DNA of 9,841 nt from JAYRWN01 sp041917975 (GTDB taxonomy: Bacteria > Bacteroidota > Bacteroidia > Chitinophagales > Saprospiraceae). The DNA lies in assembly GCA_041917975.1 (NCBI GenBank), contig JAYRWN010000052.1, positions 1 through 9,841 of the forward strand, in the 5' to 3' direction. The notes beneath the pieces were generated by a model. That model was not told the origin of the DNA. It saw nothing but the letters and a program-made list of their open reading frames with translations, and searched no databases. Positions 1-6,299 of this stretch are shown here, piece by piece. A program made the translations under genes and the position numbers. How positions within the stretch are numbered: position 1 is the first letter of the stretch; every line of letters begins with the position of its first letter.

Positions 1-5
1 AAGGC

Positions 6-1607
6 TTAAAAGGTCATACGCACACCAAATTTACTGGACAATTGAGAGATAATGTCCTGGTTCCCCCCCATCCCTATGTTTTGCAATGGATGATTATAAC
101 CCAGCTGCATGAATAAGCTATGGCGATCACTGAGCAGGTATTCAAGATTGAGCCCGGTATTAAAATAAAATAAATTCTTTACTTCTGAGGAGCTGAATCT
201 ATTGCGGATGGCTAACTGAAATAAAGCAAATTCCTGTTCCAACTCGCTCTTTGCTTCCAGGTTATTGCTGCGGAGATTAGCTTGTGAGGGAGTCCGGAAG
301 GCCTCAGAAGTGAACTTCGTAATGATGTTGGCAGAAACTCCGGCAAATACAGAGGTATTAAAACGATCAGGGTTCTTAGATAAGCGATAATGAACGATTA
401 CCGGCAGCTCGATGATGTTAGCTTCATTCGTATAACGAGCCTTTTCGATCACCAAACCTTCTTTAATCAGCTGATAATAATTCTCGGGGTTATAATAATT
501 CACTTGTGTGTATTGTATACCTGTTTCGAGCATAACCCGGCCTATTTGGTAGGTTAAATCCATACCAGCATTATAGCCTCCGGCTACAAAATCTGTTGCT
601 ACCCCTATAAAAGGTTTTTTCTGTGGTTGCACGGTCAGTTCAAACTGGGAGACTCTAACAATATTAAGATCAGCGCCACCAAACACGCCTATTCTAAATT
701 TGGGAGCAAATTTATCCGGTTCAAAATGCGGTGTAAAATCCCCCAATGGTTTTTGTAAGTTTATTTCAGCTTGATCAACACGAGTTAGTTCAGTATTCTT
801 TGGTTGTTTTGTCTGCCGATCTTGTCGAGCCGAAAGAACCGCATAAGTCCGGCTTAAAACTGCCGGTAACCGCTCAATGGTAGGGGGCAAGGATGCTATA
901 ATGTCAGGGGTATTCAATTCAGCCTCCGGTAATTTCATCAACCCAGAAACTAAACTGGTGGTCTCTGCAGGTAAAATATCTTGGGCAGCGTCAAGGCCTG
1001 AAGCCGTAACAGCTGCCTTATTTTTAGTGGAGATTAGCAGAGACTCGGTTTTAGGAGGAAGGCTGGAGGAATTAGTGTTTGAATTGGAAATATTTTTAGT
1101 GGTGGAAGATTTGGTCTGTACGGAAGCAACCTGCGTTATTATTTCCTGAGCAGGGTCAGAGAATTGAAAATTAGGGAAAAAACGGAAAAAAGTAAATAAA
1201 GCTAAAATAATGATGGCCGCTTCGGTGGATTTGGTCAAGATAAGCCGCCGCAGATATTGACGGCGCTCTTTTATTTTTTGTTGTAGTAAATCCCAGGTTT
1301 GCGGATTATAACCTACCGTATAATGACGTAAGGTTCCTTGTACAAATTGATCAAGTTCTTCAGCATAAGTATCATGCAAAGAGGGATCCAGTCGATGCTC
1401 GAAGACCATCCAATGGTCTGGCCGGTAGGGTACAGCAAAATAGGCCAATTTATTTTTGATGACTGTATCAAATTCCTCCGGGTCCTCCTGATTTAATTTA
1501 TTTAATTCTTCAGCTGCAAACCTATCCCAGTCAGCAGGGTTGAAGCCTACGTGAAAGTCCTTGAGTTTCTCTTGGATAAGTTTATCAAATGACTGATTAT
1601 CTTCCAT
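6..1607 (-). CDS. Putative dual-membrane-spanning anti-sigma factor with C-terminal outer-membrane beta-barrel (Dma-like)
   Basis: This 533-residue protein probably holds the neighbouring ECF sigma factor inactive and spans both membranes. Residues 7-112 contain three repeats with Trp at 27, 66 and 105, each following the pattern KLxxFxVxYxPxxW (loosely matched), which resembles the short helical motif at the N-terminus of Bacteroidetes anti-sigma proteins. A basic stretch (RRQYLRRLILTK, about 115-126) precedes a single hydrophobic helix at about 128-145, so the N-terminus should be cytoplasmic. Residues 150-300 are rich in Ser, Thr, Asn and Pro and look disordered. From about 303 to the end there are alternating amphipathic strands with aromatic ends (GVFGGADLNI, YNAGMDLTYQIG, FNTGLNLEYLL) and a final GVRMTF, typical of PorT/OMP_b-brl barrels that end in Phe. 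There is no N-terminal signal peptide. The start at 1607 lies inside the sigma gene (11-base overlap), implying coupled translation. The Dma assignment is inferred from architecture; a plain PorT-family protein with an N-terminal anchor is the alternative. Confidence 0.72.
   Translation of the reverse strand: MEDNQSFDKLIQEKLKDFHVGFNPADWDRFAAEELNKLNQEDPEEFDTVIKNKLAYFAVPYRPDHWMVFEHRLDPSLHDTYAEELDQFVQGTLRHYTVGYNPQTWDLLQQKIKERRQYLRRLILTKSTEAAIIILALFTFFRFFPNFQFSDPAQEIITQVASVQTKSSTTKNISNSNTNSSSLPPKTESLLISTKNKAAVTASGLDAAQDILPAETTSLVSGLMKLPEAELNTPDIIASLPPTIERLPAVLSRTYAVLSARQDRQTKQPKNTELTRVDQAEINLQKPLGDFTPHFEPDKFAPKFRIGVFGGADLNIVRVSQFELTVQPQKKPFIGVATDFVAGGYNAGMDLTYQIGRVMLETGIQYTQVNYYNPENYYQLIKEGLVIEKARYTNEANIIELPVIVHYRLSKNPDRFNTSVFAGVSANIITKFTSEAFRTPSQANLRSNNLEAKSELEQEFALFQLAIRNRFSSSEVKNLFYFNTGLNLEYLLSDRHSLFMQLGYNHPLQNIGMGGNQDIISQLSSKFGVRMTF
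1272..1589 (-). repeat. Three tandem 39-residue repeats in the cytoplasmic part of the Dma-like protein
   Basis: Protein residues 7-34, 47-73 and 85-112 align without gaps around their core. The conserved Trp falls at 27, 66 and 105, exactly 39 residues apart each time. Shared features are a leading F/L-D, a K/T-L pair, an aromatic residue, Val, an aromatic residue, a Pro three residues before the Trp, and a hydrophobic end. The DNA copies have diverged, so this is an old protein-level duplication and not a recent nucleotide repeat. Confidence 0.75.
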
Positions 1608-2154
1608 ACATCAATTCCCCTAAAAGTTCTTTCAATTTGATTCGTGCCTTCACCAGGTTAGACCGTGACGTACTTTCCGTAATGGCTAGCTTCTCGGCAA
1701 TTTCCCGATGCGAATAACCCTCTATCACATACAAATTGAATACCGAACGATATGCTGGCGTAAGTTGCTGAATACACTTGATGATATCTTCGGCAGAGCA
1801 TTGACTAACGGCTGAAGCATCATCTGTATGCAAACCTACCGCTGTATCCAAGTCTTCGGTTCTACGACGTACTTGTTTGCGGTAGTTGTCTATAGCGGTG
1901 TTGACAATAATCCGTCTGATCCAGGCGGATAAAGATGTTCCCGGCTGATAGTCAACAATATTGCGAAAGATTTTTATAAATCCGTCATGCAAAATATCCA
2001 GGGCTTCGTCTTCATTACTGGCATAGCGCATACATAGACCCATCATGGCGCCATAATGGTCTTCATACAGTTTTTGTTGTGCCCACCGTTCCTGACGTGT
2101 ACAGGCAGCAATAAACTGTTCTTCGTCGTATTGTAGCTTTAGCGCTATGTCCAT
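1597..2154 (-). CDS. ECF-type RNA polymerase sigma factor (sigma-70 family)
   Basis: A 185-residue sigma factor of normal ECF length, with only regions 2 and 4. Region 2 covers about 25-95: DEALDILHDGFIKIF is the core-RNAP-binding 2.2 segment, and SLSAWIRRIIVNTAIDNYRK is region 2.3-2.4, which melts and reads the -10 element. Residues 96-122 form a polar linker. Region 4 covers about 125-178: LTPAYRSVFNLYVIEGYSHREIAEKL, followed by the recognition helix ESTSRSNLVKARIKLK that reads the -35 element. The start at 2154 gives the usual 20-25 residues before region 2.1. The gene overlaps the downstream membrane anti-sigma candidate by 11 bases, the classic sigma/anti-sigma layout. Its regulon cannot be read from this window. 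It would be the partner of the Dma-like protein and may autoregulate its own promoter, but no second copy of that promoter is visible here. Confidence 0.95.
   Translation of the reverse strand: MDIALKLQYDEEQFIAACTRQERWAQQKLYEDHYGAMMGLCMRYASNEDEALDILHDGFIKIFRNIVDYQPGTSLSAWIRRIIVNTAIDNYRKQVRRRTEDLDTAVGLHTDDASAVSQCSAEDIIKCIQQLTPAYRSVFNLYVIEGYSHREIAEKLAITESTSRSNLVKARIKLKELLGELMYGR
1616..1621 (-). promoter_or_regulatory. Candidate ribosome binding site for the Dma-like gene, inside the sigma gene
   Basis: On the minus strand AGGGGA lies 8 bases before the ATG at 1607, within the last codons of the sigma gene. Shine-Dalgarno sequences are uncommon in Bacteroidota. One here, together with the overlap, suggests that ribosomes finishing or re-initiating near the sigma stop codon translate the anti-sigma, which would keep the two proteins in proportion. 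It supports the start at 1607. Confidence 0.4.
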
Positions 2155-2158
2155 GTTT

Positions 2159-2189
2159 CAAAGTTACTTAAGTCCCTGATTCATGTCAA
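2159..2189 (-). promoter_or_regulatory. Bacteroidetes-type housekeeping promoter of the sigma/anti-sigma operon
   Basis: Read on the minus strand, TTG at 2189-2187 (within ATTGAC) is followed by a 20-base spacer and then TAACTTTG at 2166-2159, a perfect match to the Bacteroidetes -7 consensus TAnnTTTG with its -33 TTG. Transcription should begin about 5-7 bases downstream, which falls on or next to the sigma ATG (2154-2152). The mRNA could therefore be leaderless or nearly so. An 8-base palindrome, ACTTAAGT (2166-2173), overlaps the upstream edge of the -7 element. Confidence 0.55.
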
Positions 2190-2351
2190 TTTGTAGGTAA
2201 GATAAAGGTTTTTTCAAATTAAACGTGCAGTGGATATATTTGCTGCCTGAACACCCCATATTCCCTTCAACTTGACCAGATTACTCTGATTTGCGATTAT
2301 CCATCAGGATAGACGTACTGAATGAATATATAATAGATTTTAATAATTTGT

Positions 2352-2359
2352 TATCTTTG
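2352..2359 (+). promoter_or_regulatory. Candidate -7 promoter element for parC
   Basis: TATCTTTG matches the Bacteroidetes -7 consensus TAnnTTTG. It lies 39 bases before the parC ATG, predicting a 5' leader of roughly 30-35 bases. I do not find a good TTG at the expected -33 distance; the upstream region is simply AT-rich (2318-2350). The rest of the 244-base spacer (2155-2398) holds no credible ORF or RNA gene that I can see. Confidence 0.4.
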
Positions 2360-2398
2360 TTCTCCCATTAATACCCGGACTTATAACCAAAGTATCGT

Positions 2399-4996
2399 AT
2401 GAGTGAGTCATCAGATTCCAGGATCATTGGGCTGAAAGGCATGTATCAGGACTATTTTCTGGACTATGCATCTTATGTCATTCTGGAGCGGGCTGTTCCA
2501 GCCGTGTTAGATGGATTAAAGCCGGTGCAACGCCGTATTCTGCATAGCATGTTTGAAATGCATGATGGGCGTTACCATAAAGTAGCTAATATCATTGGTC
2601 ATACCATGCAGTATCATCCACACGGTGATGCTGCTATAGGTGACGCCATGGTAAATATTGGTCAAAAAGACCTACTTATCGATTGTCAGGGTAATTGGGG
2701 TGATGTACGTACGGGTGATTCTGCAGCCGCATCCCGGTATATCGAAGCTCGCCTAACCAAATTCGGACATGAGGTATGTTTTAATCCGCAGACCACCGAA
2801 TGGCAGCTATCCTATGACGGGCGTAAAAAAGAGCCTATTCATCTGCCGGTGAAATTTCCGCTTGTGTTGGCGCAGGGTGTAGAAGGCATAGCCGTAGGTT
2901 TGGCTACGAAAATTTTACCACATAATTTTATTGAACTTGTGGAGGCTTCTATTGCAGTTTTGCAAAATAAGCCTGTTCGACTATTTCCTGATTTTCAAAC
3001 TGGTGGACTTATCGATGTATCTTTATACCTGGGTGGAGCAAAAGGGGGCAAAGTATCTGTACGTGCCCGTTTAGAGATTCAAGACAAAAAAAATCTGGTG
3101 ATCCGGGAAATTCCATTTGGAGTTACTACCGATCAACTCATTGAAAGCATTCTTAAAGCTAACGATAAGGGCAAAATAAAAATAAAGAAGGTCGTTGATA
3201 ACACTGCTAAGGATTTAGAGATATTAATTGAACTTGTCCCTGGCACGTCCCCGGATGTTACTATAGGCGCGCTTTATGCTTTTACCGACTGCGAAGTATC
3301 CATAAGCCCTAACGCTTGCGTTATCATTGACAACAAACCTGTTTTCCTCACTGTAGAAGAAATCTTGCGAATTTCTACCGAACATACGCGGGACCTATTG
3401 CGTCAGGAACTGGAAATAAAGTTAAGCGAACTGCAAGAAAAATGGCTTTTCTCCAGTTTGGAGAAAATATTTATCGAAAAGCGGATCTATCATGAGATCG
3501 AAGAAGCTGAATCCTGGGAAGAGGTGCTCAAGATCATCGATCAGGAGTTAAAAAAATATGTACGTACACCTTCCATAAAAGCGGTTGCAAATGATAAAAG
3601 GGTAGTCTTACTGCGGGATATTACGGAGGAAGACATCATCCGACTTACAGAAATAAAAATCAAACGTATCTCTAAATACAACACCTTCAAGGCTGATGAA
3701 CAAATTGCCGAGATCGTAAAAGAGCTGGAGCAGGTGAATTTCGATTTGGCGCACCTCACCGATTATACCATTAAATATTTTAAAGGTCTTTTATCCCGTT
3801 ACGCTAAAGGCAGAGAACGGCGTACAGAAATAACCACTTTTGATACCATCAAAGCTACTCAGGTGGTCGCCAATAATGCCAAACTTTATGTCGATAGAGA
3901 GGGAGGATTTATAGGCCATGGATTAAAACAGGGGGATTATGTCAGCGAATGTTCAGATATAGATGATATCATCGTTTTCAGAAAAGACGGTATTTGTAAA
4001 GTAGTGCGTATTGCCGAAAAAGTTTTTGTAGGTAAAGATCTGATCCACGTTCAGGTATGGAAAAAAGAGGATGACCGCACGACCTATAACTTCGTGTATT
4101 TGGATGGAGGGACCGGCACGAGCTACGTAAAGCGTTTTCAGGTCAATGCGGTAACAAGAGATAAAGACTATGATTTGACGAAAGGTAGTAAAGGGTCAAA
4201 AGTGCTTTATTTTACCTCCAACCCTAATGGCGAATCCGAGATAGTCACTATTCAGCTCAGTCCGGGTTGTACTGCAAAGAAAAAAATCTTTGATTTCGAT
4301 TTTGCCGAACTAGACATCAAAGGCCGCGGGGCCCAAGGCAATATTCTGACCAAGTATCCGGTAAAAAAAGTGGTTCAAAAAGAAGTTGGAAAATCCACGC
4401 TGGGCGCTACTCGCATATGGATGGACGAGGTCAGCGGTAATTTAAATAAAGATGAACGTGGCCTGTTATTAGGTGCATTTGACACCGGTGATCTTATTCT
4501 TGTAATTACTAAAGACGGTAGTTATATGCTCACCGATTTTGAACTGACTAACCGCTATAACCCCAAGGACATTTTATACATCCTTAAATTCAAACCGGAT
4601 GCTGTAATCAGCGCTGTCTATTATGATGGAGAGAAAGGCTGGACGATGGTTAAACGGTTCATCATTGAAACCACTACAGTCAATCAAAAATTTTCCTTTA
4701 TAACCGAGCATAAAAACTCACAGCTTTATTTTGTGTCCTTAGCTCAGGAGATCAATATTCGTTATACCTGTAAAGAAAAAGGTAAAAAAGAACAATATGA
4801 AGTGCCCTTGCACCAATTTATTGATGTAAAAGGGTGGAAAGCTTTGGGCAATAAACTGTGGAATGATAAAGTGGAGAATGTACACCTTGTGGACCCTGAA
4901 ACCGCAAAGCCGACCACAGCCAATAAACTGCGTTCAGGAGATACCATAGAATTTGATTTAGGCAGTCAAGGTACTATATTTGACCTTGACGAATAA
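2399..4996 (+). CDS. parC: DNA topoisomerase IV subunit A (ParC)
   Basis: This is the DNA-cleaving subunit of topoisomerase IV, which with ParE (not in the window) decatenates replicated chromosomes in the cytoplasm. At 865 residues it is of normal size for Bacteroidetes ParC. The N-terminal breakage-reunion domain (about 10-480) contains LDGLKPVQRRIL (37-48), YHPHGDAAIGD (72-82, the region equivalent to the quinolone pocket) and AAASRYIEARL, in which Tyr114, preceded by Arg113, is the catalytic tyrosine that bonds to DNA. Residues about 325-480 have the charged helical character of the tower/coiled-coil region. The C-terminal half (about 490-800) is beta-rich, like the DNA-wrapping pinwheel. 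KGSKGSK at 595-601 may be a degenerate GyrA box; the lack of a proper QRRGGKG box and the phrase DYASYVILERAVPAVLDGLKP argue for ParC over GyrA. The start at 2399 has no Shine-Dalgarno sequence but is the natural family N-terminus. The gene is divergent from the sigma operon and convergent with nagA. Confidence 0.93.
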   Translation: MSESSDSRIIGLKGMYQDYFLDYASYVILERAVPAVLDGLKPVQRRILHSMFEMHDGRYHKVANIIGHTMQYHPHGDAAIGDAMVNIGQKDLLIDCQGNWGDVRTGDSAAASRYIEARLTKFGHEVCFNPQTTEWQLSYDGRKKEPIHLPVKFPLVLAQGVEGIAVGLATKILPHNFIELVEASIAVLQNKPVRLFPDFQTGGLIDVSLYLGGAKGGKVSVRARLEIQDKKNLVIREIPFGVTTDQLIESILKANDKGKIKIKKVVDNTAKDLEILIELVPGTSPDVTIGALYAFTDCEVSISPNACVIIDNKPVFLTVEEILRISTEHTRDLLRQELEIKLSELQEKWLFSSLEKIFIEKRIYHEIEEAESWEEVLKIIDQELKKYVRTPSIKAVANDKRVVLLRDITEEDIIRLTEIKIKRISKYNTFKADEQIAEIVKELEQVNFDLAHLTDYTIKYFKGLLSRYAKGRERRTEITTFDTIKATQVVANNAKLYVDREGGFIGHGLKQGDYVSECSDIDDIIVFRKDGICKVVRIAEKVFVGKDLIHVQVWKKEDDRTTYNFVYLDGGTGTSYVKRFQVNAVTRDKDYDLTKGSKGSKVLYFTSNPNGESEIVTIQLSPGCTAKKKIFDFDFAELDIKGRGAQGNILTKYPVKKVVQKEVGKSTLGATRIWMDEVSGNLNKDERGLLLGAFDTGDLILVITKDGSYMLTDFELTNRYNPKDILYILKFKPDAVISAVYYDGEKGWTMVKRFIIETTTVNQKFSFITEHKNSQLYFVSLAQEINIRYTCKEKGKKEQYEVPLHQFIDVKGWKALGNKLWNDKVENVHLVDPETAKPTTANKLRSGDTIEFDLGSQGTIFDLDE

Positions 4997-5002
4997 GATG
5001 AT

Positions 5003-5030
5003 CTTAAGAGGTAAAAAACACCTGTTTAAG
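5003..5030. terminator. Weak hairpin between convergent parC and nagA
   Basis: CTTAA...TTAAG (5 bp) and an inner AGGT...ACCT (4 bp) can pair, separated by a small 1x2 internal loop, around a seven-base loop AAAAAAC. The hairpin begins 6 bases after the parC stop and covers the last codons of nagA. Neither side has a clear U-tract, so it would be a poor intrinsic terminator. I list it because nothing else lies in this 7-base gap that could end the two facing transcripts. Confidence 0.25.
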
Positions 5031-6299
5031 TTTGAAAAGGATTTCTTGGCCAGGTATAATTTGAGCTAATAACAAACGCGCTTTTTTACCTGGTTCTATG
5101 CTTCCATAATTTTGATCAAGACCAAGAAGCCGAGCCGGATTGGTACTGGTCATTTTTGAACCGGCGACCAGGGCCTCTGGCAGACTCAAAGCGTTATGAT
5201 GTCTATGCCAAACACCCGTCATAGGATTTGTCAGCCAACGCAGGATGTTTTGGTAAGCCACGTCCATACGTAATACGCTGCCAAATAGGGTGTCCTCCGT
5301 ACCCTTCAATTGCAAATATTCCGCCTGGGCGCTGACTTCTCCTTCGAGGCCAAATAAACTAAAGTGTTTTAAGTTAGTCATGCCATTGGCAAACATACTA
5401 TCGGTGATGACAATGACCCGCTCCAATCCTTTGCGGGCGATCACATCACGGACGTAGGACGGGTGAACATGATATCCGTCGCAGATCAACTCCAGATAGA
5501 CATTGTCTTCACGCAACATGACTTCCTCTGCGCCACCGAGCCTAAATCCTTTACTGGAACGGCGGCTAGGGCCATTCAGGAAATGCACAGCCAATGTGAG
5601 ACCAGCTTTTACGGCACAGAGGAACTCATCACCAAATGCAGCGGTGTGGCCTCCGGCGATCACAATATTCTGAGTACGCATTTTGCTTATCAATTCCGCT
5701 CCTGCTGGACCATGCTCCGGAGGTAAATTAACTATGCTAAGCCGTTTCGAACTGGCTTTTTGCAGTTCATCGATTAAATCGAGTGCAGGAGCATAAAAAA
5801 AACGAGGGTTTTGTGCACCGGCATAGGCGGGGTCTTTAAGAAAAGTACCCTCTAAATTTATTCCACCCAAAACGCCTGACCACTCAGGGTGCTGATGAAT
5901 AAAGTCATTGTACCAACCGAAACTTTTAACTAAAACTTCTATAGGAGCAGCCATAGTGGTCGGATAAAGCAAGGTCGTACCAGAAGTCAGGTTGTGCTCC
6001 AGATAATTCCTTAAACCTGTCATAAATACGTCGGCCGTATGTGCAAAGCAATCGCTTTGGTGGTCATATTGACCAAATGAAAAATCGAAACCTCTTGCCC
6101 CATGATTGTGAATATCAATGAACCCAGGCAACAACACTAAGCCATCTCCATTGATGACCTCGATCGCTGAAAGAGTAGTGATGGATGGTTTTATTTCACT
6201 AATTGTTCCATCCTGAACCAACACGTCAGCTGTTTGGGTCTGGTTTGGTCCTACCACCAGAGCTTTTTTGACTAAGTAATCTCGGAGACGGGTGATCAT
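5004..6299 (-). CDS. nagA: N-acetylglucosamine-6-phosphate deacetylase (NagA)
   Basis: This cytoplasmic amidohydrolase cleaves GlcNAc-6-phosphate to glucosamine-6-phosphate and acetate, feeding NagB. With the start at 6299 the protein has 431 residues. Metal and catalytic positions are present: His64-Asn-His66 after strand one (GFIDIHNHGARG), Glu150 (NLEGTFL), His218 (IAGGHTAA), His239 (LAVHFLNG), substrate-binding His277 (CDGYHVHP) and catalytic Asp300 (VITDSMFANG). The HxH plus Glu set suggests a binuclear enzyme. The ATG at 6299 overlaps the transporter stop as ATGA. The reading frame stays open upstream to 6410, but that extension is antisense-free overlap with transporter codons and does not look like NagA, so I rejected it. 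Oddities: HFLNGPSRR replaces the common H-x-[FY]-N-A-M segment, and the usual GKxADLVL ending reads GKKARLLL. This may be a divergent NagA subfamily; another amino-sugar phosphate deacetylase is possible. Confidence 0.87.
   Translation of the reverse strand: MITRLRDYLVKKALVVGPNQTQTADVLVQDGTISEIKPSITTLSAIEVINGDGLVLLPGFIDIHNHGARGFDFSFGQYDHQSDCFAHTADVFMTGLRNYLEHNLTSGTTLLYPTTMAAPIEVLVKSFGWYNDFIHQHPEWSGVLGGINLEGTFLKDPAYAGAQNPRFFYAPALDLIDELQKASSKRLSIVNLPPEHGPAGAELISKMRTQNIVIAGGHTAAFGDEFLCAVKAGLTLAVHFLNGPSRRSSKGFRLGGAEEVMLREDNVYLELICDGYHVHPSYVRDVIARKGLERVIVITDSMFANGMTNLKHFSLFGLEGEVSAQAEYLQLKGTEDTLFGSVLRMDVAYQNILRWLTNPMTGVWHRHHNALSLPEALVAGSKMTSTNPARLLGLDQNYGSIEPGKKARLLLAQIIPGQEILFKLKQVFFTS

Noticed and set aside
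877..1149. Open frame of 90 codons on the plus strand opposite the linker of the Dma-like protein
   Set aside because: Antisense shadow of a low-complexity coding region; no family resemblance, promoter or ribosome site.
3541..3759. Open frame on the minus strand opposite parC (and another at 4762-4947)
   Set aside because: Serine- and cysteine-rich translations typical of antisense frames; parC is continuous and normal in length.
2399..4996. Assignment of the topoisomerase as GyrA
   Set aside because: The N-terminal wording, the absence of a full GyrA box and similarity to Bacteroidetes ParC favour topoisomerase IV.
5463..5726. Open frame on the plus strand opposite nagA
   Set aside because: Antisense shadow across NagA active-site codons; no independent evidence.
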